Positions 20,490 through 32,402 of a stretch of DNA of 64,000 nucleotides are shown here, one piece after another. The translations under genes were made by a program, and so were the position numbers. The stretch comes from Aedes albopictus (lineage: Eukaryota; Arthropoda; Insecta; Diptera; Culicidae). The DNA lies in assembly GCF_035046485.1 (NCBI RefSeq), contig NC_085138.1, positions 327,666,129 to 327,730,128 of the forward strand. Reading direction: 5' to 3'. The notes under the pieces are model-generated. The model did no database searches and was not told where the DNA came from. It saw only the letters and a program-made list of their open reading frames with translations. Within the stretch, counting starts at the first letter, position 1. Each line of letters begins with the position of its first letter.

Positions 20490-23375
20490 ACTTCAAGAAA
20501 TTCTTTCAGGTATCAATCCGACAGAAAAGCTCCTGAAATGTTTTTGCATAGATTCATCCGAAGATTGCTTAAATCGCTCCTGCAAGGAATCATCCAGAAA
20601 TTCTATCAGGAATTTCTGTGAAGATTCATCAAAAAATCTCTCCGAGGGTTATTTCACAATTTCCAGAATTTCTCCGGAAATTTATCTGAGGTTCCTCCGA
20701 GAAATTCCTGCGGTAATTCTTTGGACTTCCTTCAAACTATTTTTCCGAGGATTCCTTTCAGGCTTTCTCCAAAAGTGTCTTCCAAAATACTTGCAGGATT
20801 TTCCCGGTCTGTATCCTCCAGGACTTCTTTGTGTAGTCGCCGGAGACTTCCATCTGGAGTTCCTCCAGGAGTTTTCGTTAGAGTGGCACTCCGAACGCAA
20901 TTTCTAGGGAAACTCCGGACGCAATTTCTAGAGGAACTTCGGACATAATTCCTGGAAGAGCTCCGGAGAGATTCGTGAAGAAACTCCGGACGGATTTTCC
21001 AAAGGAACTCCGGATGGAATTCTTAAAAGAACTCCGGATGGATTTTCTTAAGGAACTCCGGACGAAATTCCCGAAGAAGCTCTGGAAGGAAGATTTTAGA
21101 AGCACTCCGGAACAAATTCCTGGAGGAACTCGAAACTAAATTCCTGGAGGAAATGCAGACGGAATTCCAGAAGGAACTCCGGAAGGAATTTTTGAAGTAA
21201 CTCTGAACATTATACCTAAAACACGCCAGGAAGGGAATTTTGAAAGCACTTCGGAACAAATTCCTGGAGTAATTCCAGGCAATATTCCCGGAGGAACTCC
21301 GGGAAGAATTTCTAAAGAAACTCCAGGCGGAACTCCTGGAGGAACTCAATATGGTATTCCTGAAGGAATTCTGGACAGAATTCATGAGAAGCTCCAGGCG
21401 GAATTCTTGAAGGAGCTCCGGACGGAATTCCTGGACAAACTCTGGAAGAAATTCACTGATGAATTCCGAAAGGAATTCCTACACGATCTTTGGCCGGAAT
21501 TCCTGGACGAACTCCGTACTGAATTCCTGTAGGAACTTCGCACGAAATTCTGGAAGGAAGTGTTGCAAGCTTTTCGGAAAAAAAATCTGTATGAAAATTT
21601 CTGAAAGAATTCATTAAGGAACTCTGGAAGGAAGTTTGTATAACACATGAAGAAATTCCTAAAAGAACTGCGGACGGAATTTCTAAAGGAATTTTATACA
21701 TTATTCCTAAAGAACCTCAGGAAGGAAGTTTTGGAAGCACTTCGGAAAAAATCCTGGAGGGATTCCGGGTAGAATTTCTTAAGAAACCCTAGGCGGAACT
21801 CTTGGAGGAACTCCAGATGGCATTTCTGCAGGAACTCTGCACATAATTCCTGGAGGAACTCCAGATGGAATTCTTGAAGCAGCTCCGGACGGAATTCCTT
21901 GACATACTCTGAAATGGAAGCCTGTAAGAAATTAACTGATAAATTTTGGAAGCAATTCCTAAAAGATCTTTGGACGGAATTTCTGGACGAATTCCGTACT
22001 GAATTTATGTAGGAACTTCGCACGAAATTATGTAAGGAAATTTTGCAAGCTTCTCGAAAAAAATACTGGAGGAACTCCGATGAAAATTTCTGAAAAAACA
22101 CCTGAAATCTCGGGATAGTTCCGGGAGAAACTCCGGATTGAACTCCTAGTGGCCCTTCGGAAAGAATTCTTAGAGGAACTCTGGACAGAATTCCTGAAGG
22201 AACTCTGGATGGCAGTTTAGACAGCACATGAAGAAATCCCTGAAGGAACTCCGGACGGAATTCCTAAAGGAATTCTATGCATTATTCCTGACGAACCTCA
22301 GAAGAAAGTTTTGGAAGTACATACTCTGGAAAAAAATCCTGGAAGGATTCCGGGTGAAATTCCTGGAGGAGCTCTGGGTAGAATTTCTGAAGAATCTCTA
22401 GGCGGAACTCTTGCAGAAACTCCTGATGGCATTTCTGAAGGAACTCTGGACAGAGTTCCTGGAGTAATTCCGGAAGGAATTCTTGAACCAGCCCTGGACG
22501 GAGTTTCTGGACAAACTCTGGAAGAGAGTCCTGGTAAAAGGTACATGAATGTTGTTAATATCCAATCTGCGAAGTAAACCGTAACTACGCTAACGCTAAC
22601 GCTAAACTCTGGAAGAAAGTCCTACTAGCATAGTGGAAAAAATTCACGGACAAATTTCGGAAGGAATTCTTACAAGATCTTTCTACGGAATTTCTGGACG
22701 AAATTCTTACTGAATTCCTGCAAAAGCTTTGTACGAAATTTTTGAGCAATTCTTGATGGAAGTTTTGCCAGCTTAACGAAAAAAAATCCTGGAGGAATTC
22801 CGAAGAAAATTCCTTGATGATATCCGAATGAAACACCGAAGAAAATGCATAGAGGAATCCTTGCAACAATCCTATACGTGTGCAACTCTGGAGCAATCAC
22901 TGACAAGATATCACCCATTACGTCGATGACAACACACATCCTACCGTACGAACCTCTCCACTACGACTGACTCGTCGCTTCTCATCGGGCAGCAATGATC
23001 GGGTTTGAGTACTTACAATGGAGTGGCATAAATTAAGGGAAGCAATCCCTGAAGAAGTTCTGGGAAGAATATCTGAAGAAATTCCTGAAAAATACTTGCG
23101 AAAATGACTCAATGACCGGAAGGAATTTATGAGTAAATTCATGATGTAATTCTTAAAGAAGCATTTTAGGGAGTGCCCGGAGCAATACCTGTAGAAGTTC
23201 CCAGGGGAGTTTTTGAGGGAATTCGTAGAAAAATTCTCCAGCAAATTCCTTAGGAAATTCCTGGAGGAATCTTTGAAAGAATTCCTGGAGGAATCCTACG
23301 TGAAAGATTCTGAGATTCCAGAAAAAAATCATGATTGAACTCTTAAAAAGTTTATGGGTTTCGACTGAATGGTTG
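20490..23375. repeat. Degenerate 24-bp-period tandem array (GGAATTCCTGGAGGAACTCC type)
   Basis: The core (about 20900-22560) is built of 24-bp units such as GAATTCCTGGACGAACTCCG followed by TACT; consecutive units at about 21497, 21521 and so on keep exact 24-bp spacing. Landmark phrases recur at longer intervals: a form of CATTATTCCTAAAGAACCTC at about 21205, 21697 and 22272, and TTGCAAGCTT with a following A run at about 21565, 22045 and (diverged) 22765. This shows a higher-order repeat of roughly 0.5-0.7 kb. Because 24 is a multiple of three, long open frames with 8-residue repeats appear on both strands and should not be annotated as genes. A GCTAAC microsatellite lies at about 22587-22606. 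Confidence 0.85.
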
Positions 23376-23380
23376 TTGAT

Positions 23381-23580
23381 TTTTCTGGAAAATTTCGGCT
23401 TGCAGTATAACAATTTGCTTTGATTAGTCACTGATAATCGTCGACGACTCGGTCCGGCTGTTGTTGATTTGTGTATCGAGCCCTGAAGATGGCCCAATAG
23501 CTGGACCGAAACGTCGGCGATGATCAGTAATTAACAAACGCAAATTGTTAGACTGCAAGTCGAAATTTTCCAGAAAAATA
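23381..23580 (+). repeat. Inverted-repeat element with hammerhead-like motif (Penelope-type?)
   Basis: Arms at about 23381-23446 and 23512-23580 are inverted copies (TTTTTCTGGAAAATTTCGGC at the left outer end). Between them lies CCCTGAAGATGGCCCAATAG followed by CTGGACCGAAACGTCGG. CTGAAGA (23483-23489) fits the hammerhead CUGANGA core and GAAA (23508-23511) the second core strand. Short GG/CC and CC/GG pairs form a possible stem II, and the arms form a 17-bp stem with two mismatches at the stem III position. An extra T after CTGAAGA and the lack of a clean GUC cleavage site mean activity is doubtful. Motifs of this kind occur in repeats of Penelope-like elements. Confidence 0.5.
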
Positions 23581-24000
23581 TTGAAAAGTTTCTAGATAAT
23601 TGTTTGAAAGTTTTTGTGTGGGAACTTAGGGAAAAGTAAGTTCTTCAGAAAAAAATGTGGAAATAAAAAAACCATATGGAATTTCCAAAAAAGAATCTTG
23701 TATAGAGTTTTGAAAAATCTGAAAAAAATGTTGAAGGAATTATTAAACAAATCTCTGACAAAAATAGTGAGTGATTCGATAATGGAATTTCTTGAGTAAG
23801 TTTTGGACGAATCTCCGGAGATTTCTGGAGAAATCGTTTAGAAAGCTCCTGTAGAAAAGGCCGAGAAAATGTTCAGCTAAATTCTTGAGTTAAATGCTGG
23901 AATCATTCTTCGTGGAATTTTAGAAAGAATTCACAAGGCAACCCATGAAGATCCGCCTATCTTGCTCTCTGCGCTTCATGCCTTTTTTGTGCTAACCAGA
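23581..24000. repeat. Diverged continuation of the 24-bp-type array
   Basis: Phrases such as GGAATTATTAAACAAATCTC and TCCGGAGATTTCTGGAGAAA continue the array vocabulary, but the period is eroded. Confidence 0.55.
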
Positions 24001-24029
24001 TCAGTTACGAACACTTGCTTTGACAGATA

Positions 24030-24110
24030 TGTACATATTTCGACCTCTATTATAAGATCATCTTCGGTGTCTCTTACTTGACTCGAGTCTTTCCGTTAGG
24101 CATTTCACTG
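24030..24110 (-). repeat. Second hammerhead-like repeat motif, minus strand
   Basis: Read on the minus strand the sequence is CCGAAGATGATCTTATAATA followed by GAGGTCGAAATATG. It has the same layout as the motif at 23483-23511: a (C)CGAAGA core with the U of CUGA changed to C, a T, a fully paired GATCT/AGGTC stem and GAAA. No inverted arms are obvious around it. It is a repeat fragment of unknown family. Confidence 0.4.
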
Positions 24111-24227
24111 GCACTCGGAATTTGATAATCCCCCCCCCTTCTCTGTCAACATACCAACAAAGTTCCTACCGGATTTGGTTACTCGAAGTTTGTACACAAG
24201 CCGAGTAGGAATACGGGGAGGAAGGTA

Positions 24228-24849
24228 TTAAGATTGAAGGATTCGTGATTGACATAACCGTTATCATTGAAAATTAAAAAGCAGTTTTCTCGTTCAAAAC
24301 TTAAATTTCCTCTGTGAAAATGTATTCGCTGTATTGCGAGTGGAGAATGGAGTACAGTGAACACATTTGACACATTCCACGCGTTACGTTTTGCGCGAAA
24401 ATCAAATATTTGCTTCCAAAAATTGTTATATTGCTGAATACATGCTAACCAGCATATCAAACGATCCGATTTGAATAGAAGATTCATTTAATGCTTTCTG
24501 ATTGGGAGTTGGACCTTTGTTATTCGAAAGAAATCAAGAAATACAGCGTAACGGGACACCATCGCAAAAAATGACGAATTTTGACCGCACGCCAAGAAAT
24601 TTGCTACTTTCTAGAAGCAGTTTTCAAATTTCAGGTATTATTCAAAGAATATAAGTCAATATCTTCATTTTGGCGCAAAAAGAATCAAAATCGACAGCAA
24701 GAGCCCGGAAATATCGTTCCATGAAGTTCAAAAACCGCGGTGTAGAAGTGCGTGAAATGTGTCATTTTTGAAGTGAACAAAGTTTTGAACGAGAAAACTG
24801 CTTTCAAAGCTGATAACGATTATGTCAGTAACGAATCTTTCAACCTTAA
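24228..24849. mobile_element. 622-bp TIR element with about 80-bp inverted ends
   Basis: The left end starts TTAAGATTGAAGGATTCGTG. The right end read inward is TTAAGGTTGAAAGATTCGTT, and similarity continues for about 80 bp through the shared block AGTTTTGAACGAGAAAACTG (right, plus strand). The interior has no coding potential. The target duplication is uncertain. Confidence 0.75.
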
Positions 24850-24909
24850 AGTTATTGGTTAATGATCACAATGGGGCAGTGTTGGGAATACTCACATGCA
24901 AAGATTATA

Positions 24910-26998
24910 CACGGTGTGTTTATAGAGCAACTTTAAAACAAAAAAATAAGTAAGTCTGAAATTTTGCCCAATGATACTTTGGGCCATTCCCTTCAATTTG
25001 CTGGGTCGGTGGAAATCATCCATCGGGGGGTCTAGAACAAACATTTTTTTTTAAGGTTTTTTATGCAAAAACTGTTAATAGCGCATATTGTGAATTTTTG
25101 TATCTCCTACAAATAGTCACAACTTTTTTGTCTTTAAAGATAGAACCATAAAAATTTCAGGCGTTTCGAAGTAGTATGCGTAGATGACTGTGTGAAAATT
25201 TCATTGATATATGTTGGATGGTTTTCAAATAATACCAAAACTTTCAAACGCATTCTAAAATACTAAGCATAGTAGCAAAAGTCCAACAAAATATCTATAT
25301 ATTTTTTATATAATAATACAAGAAAAATATTTAATTCTAACCACCTTGAGCCATTATGATGGCAATACTGTGAAAACTTGTTTTTCGAATGATGAACAGA
25401 TACATAGTCAAATACATGAAAGGAAAACATCCACACTGCCATTATGTAGCTTTTCACTAAAGTATTAATTATTTATTTCAAGAACGTGGTTTTGCGTATA
25501 CTTGTTTATTTTTTCCATTTTTTAATGAATCAGGTCTTATCTAAATATCAAATTGCAAGCGAAAGGCTTTAGAGAAGCGTGGCCCAATAATTTAGATTAA
25601 AAAAAATGTTTGTTATTTTTTCGAAACATAGTTTTATGTAGAAAATATTCTACTAGTAAACAACGCCATAACAATGATCAATCACTCTTCCTCATGCTTG
25701 GAAGTTTTAAATTACACAGAAAATATTTTATAAACATCATATACAAATCGATAAGAATATTTAAGTCATTGTTATCAAATTGTTTTTCCCAGGCTTTATG
25801 CTGAACAGCCAATTTTCATGCTTAATGTAGAAACATTTTCAATAAGTACTCCGTTCTTTCAACTATTCTTTCCGTACTTATTATCAGTTATTTGTTAATA
25901 AATGGTGGCATAAGCAATAAGCAACATATTGCTATTAAATTCAAAGACAAACTTAAGTTTAGGTCTAACAGCTATGTCAAATATCGTGGAATAATCCGGA
26001 AACTATGTTTAGTATCGTAAAGTTGCCCTTGATCAAATATTACCCAACTGAATTCTGTTTTGAATTCAGTTCTCTTTATTGTGTTCTTCAATCAAGAGAG
26101 TGTTTTAATGTAGACTCATACCCACAACTTCAATGCTATTATGAGGTCTTTAACAGAGTTAACTTGTTTTTATTGTTTGACTTATTGTAAGACTAATTTT
26201 AGGCTTGTAAACATTAGTTTCAAAATAATTTAGTTTCTGTACTTTTTCCTCAAAACAGAGATGTTTCCCAATCCTCGAGTGCTGTTCTTGGCTTACCAAT
26301 AAACATTTAAATATTTTTTCGGGGAAGGCCGACATGCTCAGCAATCATAATAATTGAGTTTATTATACGATTCGTAATACAGGCATACTTGTACTTGTGA
26401 ACATGTATACGCAAAACCACGTTCTTGAAATAAATAATTAATACTTTTTGAAAAGCTACATAATGGCAGTGTGTGTGTGTTTTCTTTTCATGTATTTGAA
26501 CATGTATCTGTTCATCATTCGAAAAACAAGTTTTCACAGTACTGCCATCATAATGACTCAAAATGCTTAGAATTAAATATTTTTATTGTATTATTATATA
26601 CAAAATATATAGATATTTCGTTGGACTTTTGCTACTAAGCTTAGTATTTTAGAATGCGTTTGATAGTTTTGGTATTATTTGAAAACCATTCAACATATTT
26701 CAATGAAATTTTCACACAGTCATCTACGCATACTACTTCAAAACGCCTGAAATTTTTATGGTTCTATCTTCAAAGACAAAAAAGTTGTGACTATTTGTAG
26801 GAGATGCAAAAATTTACAATATGCGCTTTTAACAGTTTTTGCATAAAAAACCTTCAAAAAAAATTTTTGTTGTAGACCCCACGATGGATGATTTCCACCG
26901 ACCCAGCAAATTGAAGGGAATGGCCCAAAGTATCATTGGGCAAAATTTCAGACTTACTTATTTTTTTATTATAAAGTTGTTCTACACAACACACCGTG
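24910..26998. mobile_element. 2,089-bp element with about 600-bp terminal inverted repeats
   Basis: The two ends (24910-25505 and 26401-26998) are inverted copies at high similarity. They share, for example, the block AGTCATCTACGCATACTACT and a conserved GATAGAACCATAAAAATTTC segment. The outermost bases are CACGGTGTG, flanked by TA (or TATA) on both sides at 24908-24909 and 26999-27000. The 0.9-kb centre is AT-rich. Its small frames (25610-25804, 26005-26190) show no transposase motif. This is a non-autonomous long-TIR transposon. Confidence 0.8.
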
Positions 26999-27099
26999 TA
27001 TACTCACTTGCTACCAACATTGGAGAGAAATTAATAAGATACTCATGCTCGCACACAGCGTTCTGAAAGTGGGATCTGACAGCGTTAAATTTTCTGTAT

Positions 27100-27890
27100 A
27101 TGGGAGTACATATTTTCACCCCGGGGTTCTCACTCTCACAAGCCATAGCTTAAAATGAATTGCATGTCTTGAGAGTCTTCAGTCAGCACGAGCAGTATGT
27201 GGATGATTGGGTATGATATTTGGACGGGTCGCTCACGAATGGAGCTCGCGGACTTAAAACGAGGAACTGAAAACGACCGCCGTAGTCATTTAATATTGGC
27301 TGAAAAATAAGCACTGAGACGGATACTTAGCTGTCCTGCTTGGATCTATCTCAGTTCAGAAGCATGCTATCAAAAAACGACGTGTGAAGGACATTTATAT
27401 TGTAGTTTTATCTAAAATTTTGTCAAATAAATTGAAGATCGAACACGCATACCAATATCGTGTCGTAAGAGAGCTGAGCGTGCTGAGGTGAGTATGAAGT
27501 ACACTCATGCCGCGGTGAGTCGCCTTCACAGCTCTTTCACGACTTAGGTATGCGTGTGCGACCTTCACTTTTATTCGGCGGAATTTTAGATAAAACTACA
27601 TATATTTTTTTTATCTGTATTAACGAGATTTTTATCCCTAGGATAGTTAATCTCGGGACCCACACTTTACTTCGCTTCCGAAGGAAGAACTCACATTTTG
27701 CGAGTTTGTCGGGAGTGGGATTCGATCCCAGGTCCTCGGCGTGAGAGTCAAGTATTATAACCATCACACCAGGTCCGCTCCACAACTACATAATAATGTA
27801 AACGTCCCTCAAACACGGTTTTTTGAAAGCATGCTCAGCATGAACTGAGGTACCAGGAAGTGTGTATGACTCTTTGTGAGTGAGAATTAC
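27100..27890. mobile_element. Fold-back element carrying a SINE in its right arm
   Basis: The left arm (about 27350-27490) contains CTCAGTTCAGAAGCATGCTA and AGTTTTATCTAAAATTTTGT. The right arm contains their imperfect reverse complements at about 27570-27595 and, beyond the SINE, at about 27820-27850. The centre near 27500-27520 is a short loop (GCCGCGGTGAGTCGCC region). Outer limits are approximate. There is no coding potential. Confidence 0.6.
27603..27783 (-). mobile_element. tRNA-derived SINE with 9-bp target duplication
   Basis: The minus strand reads TTGTGGAGCGGACCTGGTGT, with an A box TGGTGTGATGGTTA (27772-27759) and a B box GGGATCGAATCCC (about 27731-27719). A body and a short T/A-rich tail follow. 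AACTACATA flanks it at 27594-27602 and 27784-27792. The head is the same family as the 82-bp insertion at 57592-57673. Confidence 0.8.
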
Positions 27891-27911
27891 CAACATTGCA
27901 ATAGGTTCTGT

Positions 27912-29536
27912 CCCAAGTAACAATTATACTTTTGTGACAATCCTGAAGTAATTTCTAAGATAGAATAATAAAACTTAGCAATAAAGCTCTTTGTTCTGCA
28001 AATCCGAGATAAAATAGGCATAAAATATCTATAAGACGAATCTGGCCCACTCTTCAGGAGATCTCCAAGGCTGCTTTTGAAGACTGCTTTGAAACTAGTT
28101 GTATTTATGTACTTGCACTGATGATTGATTATAAGAACTTCATAAAACTTTAACAAGAATAGCTTGAGGCATGTTGATCTTTTAGCTGTCTTTCCCAAAA
28201 GTGCTAGTAGTGCACAATAAATGAAATCTGTTAGCATTATGCAGATGCGAACAAGTTTTTTTTTCATGGATAAAATGTTAATTGAACTGCGAATTAATTT
28301 CCATCAAATTGAAATGGCTAAAGCATTTAAATTGCCTGAGAGATCGTTGGTGACAAGGAATCAAAATTTTCCGTGCCATACCCACTACTTCGTTAATATG
28401 CCATCTAAAACATACGAAAATAACACAGCGCCTCAAGAATAATATCATTCATTAATATACGAGGACAAAAATTTCATATAAAAACAAAGTGCTACGCCAC
28501 TTTTTCAATTCCTTCTAGACATGGCTGCCGTTCCTGGCGAACAAAACTCGTGCAGCCGCCATCAATTGTTATTACCTTTAATCCAACCCACTTCAAAGCA
28601 ATGATGGAACTAAGTTGGCTTGCATGAAAGCTACAGCATTTATTGAAGATTGTTTTTTCTAGTAGTGATCTTAAGGCAGATTTGTTCGTCTTAAATGAAA
28701 CTTGTGCGCTTTATTCAAGAGTAACAGCTTTTGACAGTTGTTTGTTTACGTTTTTGGAGCTAGAAAATTGTCTTCGTACATTTCGCGTCAAGATGTGCCA
28801 ATTCGATGATATTTTCGTGTGTTTTTGCAATAATGAAGTGCAACTTACTAAAATTACTTTATTTAGCATGAACATAAGAAGAATCACAGTAAGTACCCAT
28901 ATCATTTTCGGTTCGTATAGCTGTGGCCTGTATGAGTAACTAGCTAAAGGTAGGGCGACAGCAGCAAGCTACTCGCATTTTTGATTGGCTATAAAATAAT
29001 CAATTCGTCGATATGATTACTTTTGAGCATCAAAATGGATAAATTATCAGTGAGCAAAAAGATTAAATGTTTACATGTGCATGAGAACGCAGTTTAACTA
29101 CCAATTTGTTGCATAATTTATCGTTTGGGTTGATAAGATAGTTCATTTTTTTATGATTTCGCTTAGTTCTTGTTCCAGAGTAGTGGCTCTAGCTCAAGAA
29201 TAGAAGGTTTCAAGCAGTTTTTAAAGAAGGATAACTCAGATGAAATGCACTTCAATAAACGAAGCATAAACTTCTATTAAAATATTTTGGTGTTATGTGT
29301 TGAAAATAACTTCAAATACGACTTAAAACTGATGATAAGATGAAATACTCTAGTAGATCCAGTCGTTTTATGCGCAATTTTCAAAATTAACTTGAAGAAA
29401 ACCTAAAAACCGCAAACGAACGAAGATTGTTTTCTCTTGATAAAAACAATCACAAATGTTCCATGAATTGGTCATGCTACGATAAAGCTTCCATAAAAAT
29501 AAACAAATCTAAATGGAATTTAAATTGTTACTTGGG
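27912..29536. mobile_element. Possible 1.6-kb TIR element
   Basis: CCCAAGTAACAAT at 27912-27924 is matched exactly by its reverse complement at 29524-29536, and similarity continues loosely inward. No target duplication is clear and no transposase frame is present; small frames at 28221-28442 and 28643-28939 have no recognised domain. It may be a chance pairing of 13 bp, although CAAGTAAC-type ends also occur in the palindrome at 18570. Confidence 0.35.
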
Positions 29537-31049
29537 GTATTACGCGTACCCAACCTTTCGAATCCTCTGTTCAATATTTGCTGTATTGACTATAAATTGC
29601 TATTTGGTTTCCAAAACAACTTGAGCTTGCCACCTTTATGAAACAATCTTAACTACGTCGAAAGATGGGAAATGTCACAGAATTTTGTGAAAAAATGTCA
29701 TGACATTTTTCAATTTTCATCATTTTTGATGTAAATTTCAGCCCATTTACATCTCTCAATTAAAATGGTGATTATTTATGGAAACTTACTGGAGTCGTCG
29801 ATAAACATTTTTACTAGGCTCAGATAAATTTGCAAACAACAAATTGGCAATTCCCATCCCTAGCTACTTCAATGGAACCACACTGGCTGCTCACAGGCCG
29901 ACTATAACGGTCTGGTTACCACTGTCAGACGTTCGCAAATGTGTGTCTACGGTTTGTATGCTTTGAATGTGCCTAAATAAATCAAAATCCAATCAATTGC
30001 GAACAAATATTGGTTCGATGTTCCGTGTCGTTGGTTGCGTTGGCTGAACTGCTCTTTCTGAGCCGTCCAGATGGCGGAATTCTGGAAACTACTGTTAACG
30101 AAGTGAGAAATCATTTATCATTCTTTAATGTCACTTCCAAACTATCAATCGTAGATTTTACGTTTGGTTAATCCGATTCATAATTATTTCAAATTCCAAC
30201 GAGCAACAACAATTTCACGCACAACACCTGATGTGTGCACCACATGCGCTGCTGAGAAACAAAATTCAATTTTCTAGTTCTAAGTAAACCCCTTCCCTAT
30301 CGATGGCATTCATTCATTGCCAGTGGTTTCTGTTTTCGACCCATTCATGTGCCGAGAGCTACCGGGTTATGTTATGTGGTATTGGCACTTCTGTAGGCTC
30401 GTTCCGTTGTCCACCTGGTGCACTTCGACGACGTGGTGCGAATGGAAAAAAAAATATCTCCCAAACGCATGCCGACCTCATTCTCGTGTCGAGATTTACA
30501 AGAGCACGATGATGAGCATTTACATGATTAGGTGCGTTGCTGGTGCTTGGAATCGACCATATGGGGACAATTGGTCAGCAGCTTGGCAAGTGCTGAATGA
30601 CCGGCCACCACCACGAAATTGATGGTAAGAAAACAGAGAGCGGTGATTGATGCGGCATCGTGGTCAGTAGCTGCGAATTGCCCGTCGGTCGGTCGATCAA
30701 TGTGTCTAAATTCGAGGCCCGATAATTGAATGATTTGACCGAAGAGCCAAAATTTGTGGCTAAGCAGATGCTCTGTTTGGTTCAATTGGATGTACGAACG
30801 GACCGATTGGCGCTGATGATGACTGTAAACACTGACTGGCGGTGAAATCCAAACTTAGGTCATCTTGAGCTGACAGGGCAAGAAGTTCAAGTGGATTGAT
30901 CACACATGTTTTGAATAACCGGTGCATCATATTATGTAGTAAATTTTCATTGATTGTTGATTAATGTGATGGCTTCAACAAATATCGGTTCACATTTTCG
31001 AAAAAAAAAAGAGAACTCCGATGTTAAACCTGGGCTTCTTTTTTTTTTG
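29537..31049. other. Unassigned DNA
   Basis: No TE end, RNA or exon was recognised. Frames at 30303-30512 and 30317-30622 overlap in different frames with no domain. Base composition from about 30000 to 30850 is more balanced than the surrounding AT-rich TE sequence and may be host non-coding DNA. Confidence 0.35.
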
Positions 31050-31290
31050 TGGCACTACGTTCCCACTGGAACTTGCCTCTCTTCAATTTAGTCTTCTTTG
31101 AGAACTTCCACAGTTATTAATTGAAGGGCTTCCTTTGCCTGCCATTGTATGAATATACAATATTGTGAGGCAAGTAAAATGATAAACCATGCCCTGGAAA
31201 GCCGAGAAAAGTTCCCGACCCGAACTGAAATCGAACCTGCTGTCTCCGGATTGGCTGGAGATCCCTGATAAACCTAGGTGTGTTAGTGGA
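31050..31290 (-). mobile_element. Feilai-related SINE, diverged 5' end
   Basis: The minus strand contains CCGGAGACAGCAGGTTCGAT, where the B box is GGTTCGATTTC, then GGGCATGGTTTATCATTTTA, TTAATAACTGTGGAAGTTCT and CAAGTTCCAGTGGGAACGTA. These blocks match the SINE at 36940-37197 and, partly, the Feilai body at 12693-12983. The A-box region (about 31260-31285) is scrambled. An A/T-rich tail lies at about 31040-31053 on the minus-strand 3' side. Confidence 0.75.
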
Positions 31291-31662
31291 ATACCGGTTA
31301 GTATAAGAAAATTGATCTGAACTCTGTTCCATTTGATTCCAGCTATGTGTTTGCATCCTATGACAGATGCGTATTACGCTGTTTCGCGCACTTGGCTCGA
31401 ATAAAGAAATACATCACATTCTGCATGTTTTATTTATTCTAAGTAAGTTCTTGATAACTTATTCTAAATTATCTTCCTGCTCAATGTTGTCCCGCAAAAT
31501 GGAATTTCATTTTTTTTCGTTTTTTCTGCTTTCTAAGCTGATTTTCACAATTGTTTTTTTTTTTCACACGAACCTGTCGGAGCTCTGCAAGAATGACATA
31601 GTGAAATAACTATTTGCTTCCAACACGAATGTTGTAGTTTTTCGGATTTTTTTTTTTTCAAA
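31291..31662. other. Unassigned AT-rich DNA
   Basis: A small frame at 31367-31609 is AT-rich and has no domain. Nothing else was recognised. Confidence 0.35.
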
Positions 31663-31798
31663 GTTCGCTAGACAGGGCGCGGTCACCAACTCCGCCACAG
31701 AACAGGTAACGATTCTGTGAAGTAGAAAGACAACCTAAATCCATCGCCCACCTCACCCCACGTTCGCGGAGTTGGTTAACGCACCCTATCGAGCGAAC
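31663..31798. mobile_element. 136-bp MITE with about 33-bp imperfect TIRs
   Basis: The left end GTTCGCTAGACAGGGCGCGG and the right end read inward GTTCGCTCGATAGGGTGCGT stay paired through ACCAACTCCGC on both sides. No target duplication is evident. Confidence 0.65.
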
Positions 31799-31941
31799 CC
31801 GAGTTTCAACTTCAGCAGCAATAATATGCCTCTCAAGAAAAATCAGAATATGCCGATTATCTGCCTCCGGCTGCTGCTGGTATAAGTGCGACAGTTACTA
31901 ATCATAACAGCGTCATCAGATTGCAGTAGTATTACAATAAG

Positions 31942-32142
31942 GACCCGTTTTGTCAGCCCCATTTCGCGACAAACTTTTCACTCGCGTTAGTTTACGGTCA
32001 ATTTTTAATCAATTAATTCATGTTTATCATCAAACTTCAGCTAAAATGCAAAACATAGAGGGATAAAAAGTTTAAAAAAACTGTTCAGGCATCCGAGGAG
32101 ATCAAATAATGTGTTATGAAAAGGGGCTGACAAAATCGGGTC
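31942..32142. mobile_element. About 200-bp MITE with 19-bp TIRs
   Basis: The left end GACCCGTTTTGTCAGCCCC and the right end read inward GACCCGATTTTGTCAGCCCC differ by one inserted base. The interior is AT-rich. No clear target duplication was seen. Confidence 0.7.
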
Positions 32143-32374
32143 ACTAACGTATATGGGTATTGACAGTAATCACACTCATCTCACTGAGTCACTCTCGCCG
32201 TTCATCACAAATATCACACTATCATCAGCCTTGCAGGTGTAGAGCGAACCCAACTGGAGAAAGGAAATCAAATTGGGTTAGGGATCCATGCATGTACTAA
32301 CTCTTAAATTACTGGCTGGTATACAAGGAACATACTAGAATGCTCATTGCTGACCAAAGGTTCCTTCATTTGAA
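32143..32374. other. Short unassigned spacer
   Basis: Nothing was recognised between the MITE and the target duplication of the RTE element. Confidence 0.3.
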
Positions 32375-32402
32375 TGCTATTGTCGCTTACTTACCTTACC
32401 GG

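Noticed and set aside
20167..22900. Long open frames rich in Ser, Arg and Asn or in Phe and Leu on both strands
   Set aside because: They follow the repeat period (24 bp is a multiple of three) or the CCAGAA subrepeats and have no domain.
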